From: Streptococcus suis 10581
Lineage (GTDB): Bacteria; Bacillota; Bacilli; Lactobacillales; Streptococcaceae
Length of the DNA: 64,000 nucleotides
Reading direction: 5' to 3'
Assembly: GCA_000440235.1 (NCBI GenBank)
Contig: ALKQ01000022.1
Location: 60,665 to 124,664 of the forward strand
This document shows positions 36,445-46,068 of the stretch, in pieces. The translations under genes were made by a program, and so were the position numbers. The first letter of the stretch is position 1; every line of letters begins with the position of its first letter. Under the pieces are notes generated by a model. The model did not search any database and was not told where the DNA came from. It saw nothing but the letters and a program-made list of their open reading frames with translations.

Positions 36445-38100
36445 ATGGATATTTTAAATTATTGTTCCCTGCAAGAACAGTCATTTTCACAGCTTCCTAT
36501 CACAGTCTTAGATATTGCGTTATTGACTGAAGTTAATTATTTGGTTTTTAAAAATATTTTGTCAAATCAGTTTTCAATTGAAGAGGGGCTTTCTCTTGAA
36601 AAAGTTGCTAGCGCTTATAAAAATGACACAACTCCTAAAACCAATGAATTGATTATTGCTTATCAATCCCGAATTAAGATTTTAGAAAAATTGGCAGTAA
36701 ATCCGAGGTTTAAGGATATTGTGGCGTTTGCTCATCAGGATTATTTTGACGAAAAAGAAGAAGTGCAGTTTGCATCAACGACCTTTTTAGTTGATAATCA
36801 GCTTTTGACGGTATTTCGTGGGACAGATAGTAGTCTTATTGGTTGGAAAGAAGATTTTAATCTCTCTTATCAAGATGAGATACCAGCTCAAAGTATGGCA
36901 GTAGCGTATGTCAAACAATTGTCGGAAAAGTATCACTATCCGATGATTTTATCTGGTCATTCAAAAGGAGGCAATTTAGCCTTATACGCTGCGACCAAAT
37001 TTCCACAAGCTAGCAATCTTCAATCTATCTACGCTTTTGACGCTCCGGGGTTACAAGAAGACTTAGTTAGAAGTAGTGAGTTTAAGAAAATCGCCCCTAA
37101 AATAAATAGTTACCGTCCACAATCTTCCATAGTTGGCGTACTGTTCAATCAAGGCGTGGATACTCAAGTTGTTGAAAGTACAGGGATAGGCGCACTACAA
37201 CATTTAATGTTTTTATGGCAAGTCAATCTTGAAACACCAAGCTTTATCTCAGCTCGGAAAATCAGCCGTTCCAGTTATAAAGTTGAGGAGTTTATTGGAA
37301 ATTATTTGAAAAATAGCCATTCTAAAGATAATCAGCAAACGGTTGATGTTTTATTTCAAGCTACCAAATCAGTGTTTCAAAGTAATCTAACCATTAAGCA
37401 AAAAGTCGGCGTATTTGTTAAAACCTTGCTTTATGCGAGTAAAGAGGATAGGAAAGCTATTCGTAAATCTGTTGTCAATCTCTTTACGTCATTTTATTCA
37501 AGTGATACAAGTGACAAATTACAACCTACTGAAAAATTTCGTAGTCGTTACTTATTTTTACGTTTTTTGCACCTTCCACAGCAGATTTCCCTTCGTTCAA
37601 AATGGTTGGCTAGTGGTGTTTTTCTAATTCTGGCATATTCTTGTTGGATACTCAATCGGTACCCTCGGGTGAATTTTTTAGCCTTTTCTTATCTGTATTT
37701 GCTTGCTTTATTTCTTTCTGGGATTTTTACATTTCGCAGTTGGTGGTCACGCAAGGATTGGTTTTCGATTGACTATCTACCAGGGATGTACAGTATCGTG
37801 ACCTTGTTTTATAGCATTACGCATTATACAAATATGTCCTTGACCCTAACTCGTTCAATTATTTACTTGATTTTTATTTGGGCTGGGCAATTTGCTTATC
37901 AAGCTTACCAAATCCGACAACACTTGCCTGAATTTGCCAGACCTCTGAAAAGATTAGCGATATATAGTTTTGTTTTAGCTAGCTTTTCTTACATATTTCC
38001 AGCTTTTTTAGAAATCGTCATCAGTAAATCAATCGTATTAATCTTGGTTTATCAAGCGTGTGTCGCTGGTTCTATTGCGTGGAAACTATGGCGAAATTAA
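36445..38100 (+). CDS. DUF2974 (Mbeg1-like) alpha/beta-hydrolase with C-terminal membrane domain
   Basis: 551 aa. The N-terminal half is a lipase-like hydrolase with nucleophile elbow GHSKGG (Ser173) and the conserved FRGTD and GWKEDFNLSYQDEIPAQ blocks. The C-terminal ~160 residues carry about six hydrophobic segments (from about 390), so the enzyme is membrane-anchored. A shorter paralogue without the membrane tail is at 52465. It is AT-rich compared with neighbours and leads an operon with the TetR gene 19 bp downstream. Substrate unknown. Confidence 0.8.
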   Translation: MDILNYCSLQEQSFSQLPITVLDIALLTEVNYLVFKNILSNQFSIEEGLSLEKVASAYKNDTTPKTNELIIAYQSRIKILEKLAVNPRFKDIVAFAHQDYFDEKEEVQFASTTFLVDNQLLTVFRGTDSSLIGWKEDFNLSYQDEIPAQSMAVAYVKQLSEKYHYPMILSGHSKGGNLALYAATKFPQASNLQSIYAFDAPGLQEDLVRSSEFKKIAPKINSYRPQSSIVGVLFNQGVDTQVVESTGIGALQHLMFLWQVNLETPSFISARKISRSSYKVEEFIGNYLKNSHSKDNQQTVDVLFQATKSVFQSNLTIKQKVGVFVKTLLYASKEDRKAIRKSVVNLFTSFYSSDTSDKLQPTEKFRSRYLFLRFLHLPQQISLRSKWLASGVFLILAYSCWILNRYPRVNFLAFSYLYLLALFLSGIFTFRSWWSRKDWFSIDYLPGMYSIVTLFYSITHYTNMSLTLTRSIIYLIFIWAGQFAYQAYQIRQHLPEFARPLKRLAIYSFVLASFSYIFPAFLEIVISKSIVLILVYQACVAGSIAWKLWRN

Positions 38101-38119
38101 TTTGTAAAGGAGCAGTCTA

Positions 38120-38662
38120 ATAGATACCAAAGAGAATATTCAGCAAACTTTTGTGCGCCAATACGCTCAAAAGGACTATGCAATGATGACAATAAAAGAC
38201 CTTTGTGTTGCTATTCCAATAGCTAGGACAACATTTTATACCTATTATGACAATCTTGATGACCTAAAGACAGAAATTGAGGATAATTTGATAATGGGGT
38301 TGCTAAATGTGGTCAATGAAATTGCTGATGGTGATATTGAAAAAATGATTTTTGCTGAATTTCTTGATGCAACGCAATGTTACATTCAAGCACATTGGGA
38401 CACTTTCGATACTTTTCTAATTCGTCAGCCAAACCTTAGATTTATTGATAAATGGAAAGTAGCCATTAAACAAAATTTAAAAAAACGTTATCCTGATAAA
38501 ATTTCCTTACCAAATTATGATTTGATAGCTGAAATGCTTGCTTCTGCAACGATCAGTGCTTATTCTTACTGGATGCAAAATCCAAGTAAGGTTAACACCG
38601 AGGAAATGAAAAAGTTGATTGCTCAAGCTCTCGAATCTATCGTAAAACTTTTAGAACTTTGA
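38120..38662 (+). pseudogene. TetR/AcrR family regulator with apparent start-codon loss
   Basis: TetR helix-turn-helix (AMMTIKDLCVAIPIARTTFYTYY) and a helical C-terminal domain; about 180 aa if read from 38120. The frame is open upstream of the first conventional start (GTG at 38153), encoding IDTKENIQQTF. An AAAGGAG at 38105-38111 is ideally spaced for an initiation codon at 38120, which reads ATA instead of ATG. Either ATA is used weakly, or the GTG without a ribosome site is used, or the gene is dying. It follows the DUF2974 gene as the second cistron. Confidence 0.6.
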
Positions 38663-38757
38663 ACATATTTGTCATTTGTGTAGTGTGAATGAAACAGTCT
38701 TTGTTTTATAATAAAGCCAATAAAAGTTAGTTACCCAATAAGGGAGGAAATAGTCTT

Positions 38758-38776
38758 ATGGAAAAAATTAAAATTC
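38758..38776 (+). pseudogene. Gene start truncated by IS982 insertion
   Basis: AGGGAGG followed after 10 nt by ATG GAA AAA ATT AAA ATT C, then the left inverted repeat of the IS982 element. A TATAAT lies upstream near 38710. The rest of the gene is not found on the far side of the element, so only the first six codons survive. As it follows the TetR gene, it may have been its regulatory target. Confidence 0.5.
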
Positions 38777-39398
38777 ACCCGTGGAGCTAGTTAATTTCAT
38801 AATACAATAAAAAGCCCAAATGGACTATACTGTAAGTGACGAAACATACAGGAGGTTAGTCCAAATGAGCCACTTACAGTATACTGCTAAATCTCATCAT
38901 TTGCAATGGAATATACACCAATTATCAAAAATTTCTCATCACTTCTACCAAAACTATTGCCCAGATTCCTTTAAACATCTTTGGTTCTACGGTTTCAAGG
39001 TTCATATGCTAGTGACCTCGGGTTATATTCTGACCTATGTTGTCACCCCCGTCTCTGTTCATGACATCAAGGTGGTTTATGAACTATTAAAAGGGTGTAA
39101 GCAATCGGTTATCCTAGGCGATTTAGGCTACCTGAGCAGTGAATTCAAAAAGGACTTAGAGCAAGAAGGTTACCATCTATGGACGCCGTTTCGTAAAACA
39201 TGGCAGGAGCTGAAGAACATAACAATTGGAAAGTGATGGCCATGAGACGAACTATTGAAACTCGTTTTTCTGAACTGTGTCGTCTCTTTGACATCGAACA
39301 GACATTAGCTAGAAGCCTAGCCGGACTACAGTTACGAATTGAACAAATTATTCTAGCTCATAATTTACGCTATTTTGAAATGAACTAGCACCACTGGT
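38777..39398 (+). mobile_element. Internally deleted IS982-family element
   Basis: Terminal inverted repeats begin ACC and match at all but three of 22 positions: left ACCCGTGGAGCTAGTTAATT (then TCA), right (reversed) ACCAGTGGTGCTAGTTCATT (then TCA). The element is ~620 bp where family members are ~1 kb, so about 390 bp inside is missing. No clear target duplication is visible. Confidence 0.78.
38865..39388 (+). pseudogene. IS982 transposase, deleted and frameshifted
   Basis: The N-terminal ~30 residues (MSHLQYTAKSHHLQWNIHQL) join directly to the catalytic core (FYGFKVHMLVTSGYILTYVV, then SVHDIKVVYELL and LGDLGYLS), skipping about 120 residues. Near 39197 one base is missing in an A-run, so the C-terminal part (MAGAEEHNNWKVMAMRRTIE ... 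LRIEQIILAHNL) continues in another frame. It cannot make active transposase. Confidence 0.8.
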
Positions 39399-39411
39399 AT
39401 AATAAATAATT

Positions 39412-39600
39412 AAAGGAGCGGGAACGAAATCGACTGGTCAATAAAGAGTTCGTCAACAAGCTTTTATTTCAAGTAGTTGAGCTGAAATAGTTCACTGAAC
39501 TGTTTCACTCCCTCAGACTGTTAAAGCTAATCAACCACTACGATGAGATGTTGACGCGAATTCTAAGAAGTGAGGTTGGACTTATGTCCTGCCTCTTTTT
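39412..39600. repeat. Short copy of the hairpin-rich dispersed repeat
   Basis: Matches the reverse complement of 10702-11105: GGAGCGGGAACGAAATCGAC, AGAGTTCGTCAACAAG, GTTGAGCTGAAATAG and AATCAACCACT appear in the same order. It ends in a terminator-like hairpin (GAGG/CCTC enclosing GGAC/GTCC, 39572-39595) and T5. It lies between the IS982 remnant and the S-component gene. Confidence 0.72.
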
Positions 39601-39619
39601 GCATTTTCAAATTTCTCAA

Positions 39620-40150
39620 TTACTTTCTACCGTATAACCTTTTACATACCTGATAAAGAATAGGTACAGCAATGATGGTCGTAATTGCAGTGCCATAGGT
39701 TCCTAAAATCCGCCCCAAAGCAGCTAAAAATGATGCTGATGGCGTTAGTCCACCGACTAAACTACCCATCAATGTGTACTTCAACAGGTTCAAGATAATT
39801 TTTGTGAGGGCTGCAACTATCCCAACCAACATAATATTTGATAGACTATCGTTTGCCTGTAGGAATTTCTCATAAAATAGGTGGAGGACAAAACAGACAA
39901 TGAGTGATTCTAGAATGGTAATCCAAGCAACGGAGGCATATCCCGATAGTAAATCAAAGATGCCTAGACCGAGTGAAGCTGCCAGCGCCCCTTTTTTGGC
40001 ACCAAAGATCAATACTCCTACTACCACCAGAGCATTGCCTAGATGGACAAATTGACTCCCAAAAGGAATACGAATAAAGAAGACAACCACACAAATAAGG
40101 GCTGCAAATAGGCTAATTTCTGTTAATTGACGCAATTGACTCTGTTTCAT
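39620..40150 (-). CDS. ECF transporter S component, probably for vitamin B6
   Basis: 176 aa with six hydrophobic segments, typical of the substrate-binding S subunits of energy-coupling factor transporters (FIRIPFGSQFVHLGNALVVVG near the N-terminus). It overlaps the pyridoxal-kinase-like gene by four bases (ATGA), so transport and trapping of one vitamin form a unit. The shared EcfAA'T module must be elsewhere. Vitamin B6 is inferred from the partner gene; thiamine precursor is the alternative. Confidence 0.78.
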   Translation of the reverse strand: MKQSQLRQLTEISLFAALICVVVFFIRIPFGSQFVHLGNALVVVGVLIFGAKKGALAASLGLGIFDLLSGYASVAWITILESLIVCFVLHLFYEKFLQANDSLSNIMLVGIVAALTKIILNLLKYTLMGSLVGGLTPSASFLAALGRILGTYGTAITTIIAVPILYQVCKRLYGRK

Positions 40151-40995
40151 AATTTCTCCTTTAATGTTTGAAATGCTTGCTGTAATTCTGCTAAAAATGG
40201 TTCGAAGTAAATCCCAAATTTCAAGTCTCTATCCAAAGCAAGGGTACGCTCTAAACTCTTATCGATAAAATCTAAAGCTAGAGGGATAGCTTGATGGAGA
40301 TTGATTTGTTCAATGGTTGCTACAGCCAACAAGGTAGATAGAATGTCACCTGTTCCAAAGAAATTTGCTGGATATTTTTTAGACATATAGGTAGTTATTT
40401 CCCCTGTTTTCTGCTGAAAATAGGCTACACCTATTTGGCTATCATCAAAGGAAATCCCTGTCAGTACAATATCTGCAGATACCTGCTCTGCTAAAGCTTC
40501 CAGTAAGTCCTCAATAGCCGCCCTATCGTAGCAAGCTCCCAAATAATCCCTCCCTGTCAAAAAAGCTGCCTCTGTTACATTGGGGAGAATGAGTTTCGCC
40601 GACTGTATCAACTCTTTCATGGCTTCTACATAGGTAGATGTGAAACCTGTATACAACTTCCCTCCATCCCCCATGACCGGATCAACAATCAATGGTGTCT
40701 CTGTTTGTTTAGCATACATAGCCAATTGACTTAGTTGCTGAGGATTTCTACAGTAGCCAGACAAGATGCCTGCCAACTCCAAATTCAAGTTCTTCCACTG
40801 TTCAAAATAGGCTCGATTCAAGTCAGTCATATCTTCAACGACAACATCTGGAAAACCACCCGTATGAGAAGAAAGTAGTACCGTTGGTAAAAGAATCGTT
40901 TCTACCTGACAGGCTGCTGCAATTGGGATGCTAGTGGCTAGGGCAACCTTACCCACACCAGGCAAATCATTTGCAAGCAATAATCGCTGAACCAT
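40147..40995 (-). CDS. pdxK: PfkB/ribokinase-like pyridoxal kinase
   Basis: 282 aa. The fold and motifs fit the pyridoxal/HMP kinase group: LLANDLPGVGKVALATSIPI at the N-terminus, DPVMGDGGKLYTGF, LPNVTEAAFLTG, and the anion-hole/catalytic motif FFGTGDILSTLLA. It would phosphorylate pyridoxal, pyridoxine or pyridoxamine to the cofactor form. Promoter TTGAAA-N17-TACAAT and AGGAGG upstream. Distinguishing PdxK from ThiD by reading alone is not certain. Confidence 0.82.
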   Translation of the reverse strand: MVQRLLLANDLPGVGKVALATSIPIAAACQVETILLPTVLLSSHTGGFPDVVVEDMTDLNRAYFEQWKNLNLELAGILSGYCRNPQQLSQLAMYAKQTETPLIVDPVMGDGGKLYTGFTSTYVEAMKELIQSAKLILPNVTEAAFLTGRDYLGACYDRAAIEDLLEALAEQVSADIVLTGISFDDSQIGVAYFQQKTGEITTYMSKKYPANFFGTGDILSTLLAVATIEQINLHQAIPLALDFIDKSLERTLALDRDLKFGIYFEPFLAELQQAFQTLKEKL

Positions 40996-41027
40996 AACAA
41001 CCTCCTAAATTATTTTTCTTAAACAAA

Positions 41028-41056
41028 ATTGTAAAGTATTTTCACGAGCTTTTCAA
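41028..41056 (-). promoter_or_regulatory. Promoter of the pdxK operon
   Basis: Minus strand TTGAAA, 17 bp, TACAAT, about 33 bp before the start. Confidence 0.7.
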
Positions 41057-41128
41057 TAACTCTTATCAGAAATTGTATGGGGACAGATGGCTGAAACCTT
41101 ACAACACCAGGCTCAAATTATTACATAA

Positions 41129-41157
41129 GAAAAACAGTAACAACTCTTTGCTACTGT
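41129..41157 (-). terminator. Terminator of the glmU-mtnN operon
   Basis: Minus strand ACAGTAGCAA-AGAG-TTGTTACTGT, 10 bp stem with one G-T pair, then T5. Located 34 bp after the mtnN stop. Confidence 0.75.
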
Positions 41158-41190
41158 CATCCTTTTCAATGTATTGTTGTAAAAATCTGC

Positions 41191-41880
41191 TTAATATTTC
41201 TCCAGAAAGGCAATCAGAATCTGGGCAGAACGTTCTCCTGCTTGAATGATAAATTCATCAAAGGTGATATTGGCATCTCCCTGAGCTGTATCACTCATGG
41301 CACGGATAACCAAGAATGGCTTACCAGTATTGACAGCTGCTTGAGCAATAGCTGCTCCCTCCATCTCTACGGCAAGGACTTCTGGGAAATGAGTTTTGAT
41401 CGTAGCGATTCTCTCCTGACCTGCGATAAAACTGTCACCTGTCACAATCAGACCCACATGGCTAATCATTTCCTGCTCTGCTAAAACGGTCCTTAGCTGT
41501 TCTAACAAGACTTGGTCGGCTGGATAATACAATTCCTGCCCTGCCATTTGCCCGTAAGCATAGCCGAAAGCCGTCACATCCACATCGTGGTAAGCCAATT
41601 GATTCGCTACAACCACATCACCGATGGCAATACCTTCGGCAACAGCTCCTGCCGAGCCTGTATTGACAATGACATCAACCGAAAAACGATCTGCCAAAAC
41701 CGCCACGGACATAGCTGACATAACCTTACCGATACCTGACTGAACAAGAACAACTTCATGTTGACCGATTCGTCCCTGATAGTAAGTTCGACCCAAGACA
41801 TCGATTTCAGTTGCATCTTGTAGATGCTCAACCAAAATCTTTAATTCCTGAGGCATGGCTGCGATAATTCCAAATTTCAT
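41191..41880 (-). CDS. mtnN: 5'-methylthioadenosine/S-adenosylhomocysteine nucleosidase
   Basis: 229 aa from the ATG at 41880, which has GGAGAAGAG upstream and begins with the conserved MKFGIIAAMPQEL; the longer frame to 41940 lacks support. Marks: QSGIGKVMSAM, NTGSAGAVAEGIAIGDVV, VEMEGAAIAQ and the catalytic Asp in RAMSDTA. It cleaves SAH and MTA, recycles methyl-cycle products and supplies the LuxS precursor. Last gene of glmU-nudF-macP-mtnN. Confidence 0.95.
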   Translation of the reverse strand: MKFGIIAAMPQELKILVEHLQDATEIDVLGRTYYQGRIGQHEVVLVQSGIGKVMSAMSVAVLADRFSVDVIVNTGSAGAVAEGIAIGDVVVANQLAYHDVDVTAFGYAYGQMAGQELYYPADQVLLEQLRTVLAEQEMISHVGLIVTGDSFIAGQERIATIKTHFPEVLAVEMEGAAIAQAAVNTGKPFLVIRAMSDTAQGDANITFDEFIIQAGERSAQILIAFLEKY

Positions 41881-41888
41881 CTCTTCTC

Positions 41889-42209
41889 CTAAATAAATAA
41901 TACTGCAATGATAAACATTATCAGTAAGATGATGACCCAAAAAAGGATTTTGTTTACCTTACTGCGGAAAGCTTCTCGCTTGATGGTTTCGATACGGCGA
42001 CTTTTTACTACAGTAGGTTTGACCGGGATTCGGATCGTTTGTCCCTCTTCATATCCCTGATAATCTTCTTCTAGATATGGATCGAATAGAGCATCATCCA
42101 TTGATATATCCTGGTTTGGACGATAGTGTCCAAACTGGCTAGATTGGTCGGAATACTGTTTCTTTTTCACTTTCTCTAAAATTTCATCCGTCAACAAGGG
42201 CTTGCCCAT
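41889..42209 (-). CDS. macP: MacP, cell wall synthase accessory membrane protein
   Basis: 106 aa, with a cytoplasmic charged region and a single C-terminal membrane helix (about 87-106). The N-terminus MGKPLLTDEILEK and the position between the Nudix gene and mtnN match pneumococcal MacP, which activates the peptidoglycan synthase PBP2a after phosphorylation by StkP. The basic stretch KSRRIETIKREAFRSKVNK precedes the membrane helix. The pneumococcal phosphothreonine is not at the same position here; nearby Ser36 is a candidate. Ends 8 bp before mtnN. Confidence 0.85.
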   Translation of the reverse strand: MGKPLLTDEILEKVKKKQYSDQSSQFGHYRPNQDISMDDALFDPYLEEDYQGYEEGQTIRIPVKPTVVKSRRIETIKREAFRSKVNKILFWVIILLIMFIIAVLFI

Positions 42210-42219
42210 TGCTAGTTTC

Positions 42220-42765
42220 CTACTTTCTCATGAGTTGTAAATATTGGATAGCCATGATGGTCTTTGCATCACAAATATCGCCAGTAGCCACCAAGTTCAA
42301 AGCCTCTTCCAAGCTTACCTCATGTAATTCGATAACCTCATCTTCATCCATTGGACGAGGATTTTCAACCTTGATAAGGTTATCTGCTAAATAAAGGCGA
42401 ATTCGTTCATTACAGAAACCGATGGCTGAATAGAAATCTGCCAACAAGGTCAGTTTGTCACTAGTATAGCCTGTTTCTTCTTCTAATTCACGCAACGCAG
42501 CATCTTCAAGCGTATCTTCTTCGCCCAGTTCCAATTTCCCCGCCGGAATTTCATAAATAGTACGTTCAATGGCCTTGCGGTATTGTTTGACCAAAATCAT
42601 TTTACCTTCTGGGGTAACGGCTAAAACGCAAACTGCTCCCTTGTGGAAAATGAGTTCGCGCTTACCAGTTCCACCATTTGGCAAGGCAACATCATCTACT
42701 ACTACATCAAAAATATGCCCTTTAAAAATTTCTGTCCGCTCAATGGTTTTTTCTTCAAAATTCAT
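42220..42765 (-). CDS. nudF: ADP-ribose pyrophosphatase, Nudix family
   Basis: 181 aa. Nudix box visible in GKLELGEEDTLEDAALRELE followed by EETGY, with the extra residues common in streptococcal NudF. The IPAGK and FYSAIGFCNERIRLYLA segments are typical of ADP-sugar pyrophosphatases. Hydrolyses ADP-ribose to AMP and ribose 5-phosphate. It starts 8 bp after glmU and is followed by macP 10 bp later. Confidence 0.9.
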   Translation of the reverse strand: MNFEEKTIERTEIFKGHIFDVVVDDVALPNGGTGKRELIFHKGAVCVLAVTPEGKMILVKQYRKAIERTIYEIPAGKLELGEEDTLEDAALRELEEETGYTSDKLTLLADFYSAIGFCNERIRLYLADNLIKVENPRPMDEDEVIELHEVSLEEALNLVATGDICDAKTIMAIQYLQLMRK

Positions 42766-42773
42766 ATGATTAC

Positions 42774-44225
<1,452 letters not shown>

Positions 44226-44246
44226 TTATAGGGAATTTTCGTAAAT

Positions 44247-44275
44247 AAAAAAGAAACTGGAATGAAGCCAGTTTC
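44247..44275 (-). terminator. Terminator of the ASCH-GNAT-SDR operon
   Basis: GAAACTGG / CCAGTTTC, 8 bp stem with 7 nt loop, T6 on the minus strand, between the ASCH gene stop and the glmU promoter. Confidence 0.75.
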
Positions 44276-44333
44276 TCAAAAATTTCTAGTATTAGAAAAC
44301 AAACTACAGGTTGATTGCATCCAATAGAATTGT

Positions 44334-44810
44334 CTATTTAGGGTAAACTAATTCAAATTCTTCACAGACAACCAGCATATCTTCTGAGAAGGACAGACCT
44401 GCTTCGGCCAGCCAAATAGTGAAGAGTTCCTCATGGACCTGCCGCCAGTGAGCCAAACTTTTCTCTTTTATGTCAGACAAGTCACCTTCCTGACGGAACT
44501 CGCCCTCCTTATAGGCATGTTCTTCCGTCACTTGGGAAAAGGGCGTCACATAGACCTTGGTGGTCTGGATAATACACACAGCCTGACCTTGTCCGTCCAG
44601 AATGATGTCATAGCCATAGCCACCAGCTGTTGGAATTTCTTCTCCCTCTACTGCGTAGAGGGCATGGGCAGAGCTGGTCGAGGTTTTGATGCCTCTAGCT
44701 ACCAAGTCAGCCAGTCGATCAGCTTCCGCCCCAAAGGCCCAAGCCTCAGGCTCAGGACCTGCTTGGGGATTGATGGCAAGAAATTCTTGCCATAATTCTG
44801 TTGGGGTCAT
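44334..44810 (-). CDS. ASCH domain protein
   Basis: 158 aa of the ASCH (PUA-like) fold: WAFGAEADRLADLVARGIKT, TSSAHALY, the acidic DIILDGQGQAVCIIQTTKV strand pair and WRQVHEELF near the end. ASCH proteins bind RNA or modified nucleosides; some are amidohydrolases of N4-acetylcytidine. No specific role can be fixed. Overlaps the GNAT gene by four bases. Local GC is clearly above the S. suis norm, as in the two genes upstream. Confidence 0.82.
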   Translation of the reverse strand: MTPTELWQEFLAINPQAGPEPEAWAFGAEADRLADLVARGIKTSTSSAHALYAVEGEEIPTAGGYGYDIILDGQGQAVCIIQTTKVYVTPFSQVTEEHAYKEGEFRQEGDLSDIKEKSLAHWRQVHEELFTIWLAEAGLSFSEDMLVVCEEFELVYPK

Positions 44811-45358
44811 AGGTTTTCCTTTCTAGCCTGCCATCCCTCTCTTGTCAGCAGGCTCACGCGTTCGGTACGGATCTCATCAATGAGTGGGAAATGCACATCT
44901 TCCAAGAGGTATTGGTAAACAAAGCCCAGTTTTTCTTGGACACGAAGAGACTTGGTATTGCCTGCAAAAGAACGACACCAGATTTTTTCTAAATCCAACT
45001 GGTTAAAGCCGTAATCCAGTAAAACTTGACTAGCCTCTGGCACCAAGCCTTGTCCCCAAAATAAATGACCAATCCAATAACCAATCTCGGCCTCTGAATC
45101 AGGTAAATCAAGACCACCTTGTTTACCAAGCATGAGCCCGATACTGCCAATCACCTGTCCTGTTTCTTTGAGAACAAGGGCGTAGGTTTCTGGTTGGCTA
45201 AGGACTGTCTTGATAATTTCTCGACTTTCTTCCACGCTCTGATGAACAGGCCAACCCGCTGCAGGACCAACTTCATGATGACTGGCCTGAGAAAATAAGT
45301 CAGCAGCGTCTGTTTCACTCCAAGGGCGGAGCAAGAGACGATTGGTTTCAAAAATCAT
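44807..45358 (-). CDS. GNAT family N-acetyltransferase (RimJ/RimL-like)
   Basis: 183 aa. Opens with NRLLLRPWSETDAADLF, typical of RimJ/RimL-type GNATs. The acetyl-CoA region is GYWIGHLFWGQGLVPEASQVL, and RSFAGNTKSLRVQEKLGFVY closes the domain. Substrate could be a protein N-terminus or a small amine. Middle gene of a tightly packed run (SDR, GNAT, ASCH). Confidence 0.85.
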   Translation of the reverse strand: MIFETNRLLLRPWSETDAADLFSQASHHEVGPAAGWPVHQSVEESREIIKTVLSQPETYALVLKETGQVIGSIGLMLGKQGGLDLPDSEAEIGYWIGHLFWGQGLVPEASQVLLDYGFNQLDLEKIWCRSFAGNTKSLRVQEKLGFVYQYLLEDVHFPLIDEIRTERVSLLTREGWQARKENL

Positions 45359-45369
45359 AATATTCCTTT

Positions 45370-46068
45370 CTACTTCAAACTCCAGCCACCGTCGATGGTG
45401 ATAATCTGGCCCTGCATGGAAGCGAGTTTACCAGTAGCCAGCATGAAGGTCAGCTCTGCTATTTCGCTGGGCTGGGTCCAGCGTCCGATAGGGGTCTGGT
45501 CTGCCACCCAGTCCGCCAGGCCACCAGGCTCAAAGTCCTTCTGGGTCATGCCTGTCTGGACAGCACCAGGAGCGATGCCGAAGACCTGGACCTTGTCCTT
45601 GGCATAGTCCAGAGCCAGCTGTTTGGTAAAGCCTGCCAAAGCGTGCTTGGAGGCGGTATAGGCTGATCCTCCTCCACCTGCTAGACTGGAGGCAATGGAG
45701 CACATATTGATAATGATGCCCGACTGTCTGTCCACCATTTGCTGCAGATAGGGGCGAGTTAGTCTGGTCACCGCAAAAAAATTAACCGCGAATACCTGAG
45801 CTAATTCATCCTCCTCGATATCCAGGTGGGGTCGGTAATCGTCTAGAATGCCTGCGGTGTTACAGAGGACATCAACTGACTGACACCATGAAAAGACGGG
45901 CGATAAATCGCCTGTCAGGTCCAGCTGTAGAAAGTGGAAATCGCCTGCCAAATCAGGCTTGCTAGCCTGGTCAATCCCGAAGACACGCCAGCCATTTTCC
46001 AAAAAAATCCCTGCCTGTGCTAGACCAATGCCGCTGGAAACGCCGGTGATGAGGGCTGTCTTAGTCAT
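45370..46068 (-). CDS. Short-chain dehydrogenase/reductase (FabG-like)
   Basis: 232 aa classical SDR: TGVSSGIG cofactor motif at residues 8-15, NTAG near 70, catalytic Ser (SIASS, 124-128), Tyr137 and Lys141, and a C-terminal ITIDGGWSLK typical of 3-oxoacyl reductase-like members. Its start overlaps the end of the Tad2-like gene by 8 bp. GC-rich (a sampled 60 bp line near 45541 is about 60 percent GC). Substrate unknown. Confidence 0.88.
   Translation of the reverse strand: MTKTALITGVSSGIGLAQAGIFLENGWRVFGIDQASKPDLAGDFHFLQLDLTGDLSPVFSWCQSVDVLCNTAGILDDYRPHLDIEEDELAQVFAVNFFAVTRLTRPYLQQMVDRQSGIIINMCSIASSLAGGGGSAYTASKHALAGFTKQLALDYAKDKVQVFGIAPGAVQTGMTQKDFEPGGLADWVADQTPIGRWTQPSEIAELTFMLATGKLASMQGQIITIDGGWSLK

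Noticed and set aside
39412-39600. Non-coding RNA gene between the IS982 remnant and the S-component gene
   Set aside because: The sequence is a copy of the dispersed repeat at 10702, so a repeat is the simpler reading.
40996-41130. Possible riboswitch upstream of pdxK
   Set aside because: A good promoter lies close to the start, leaving a leader too short for an aptamer; the remaining sequence shows no recognised structure.
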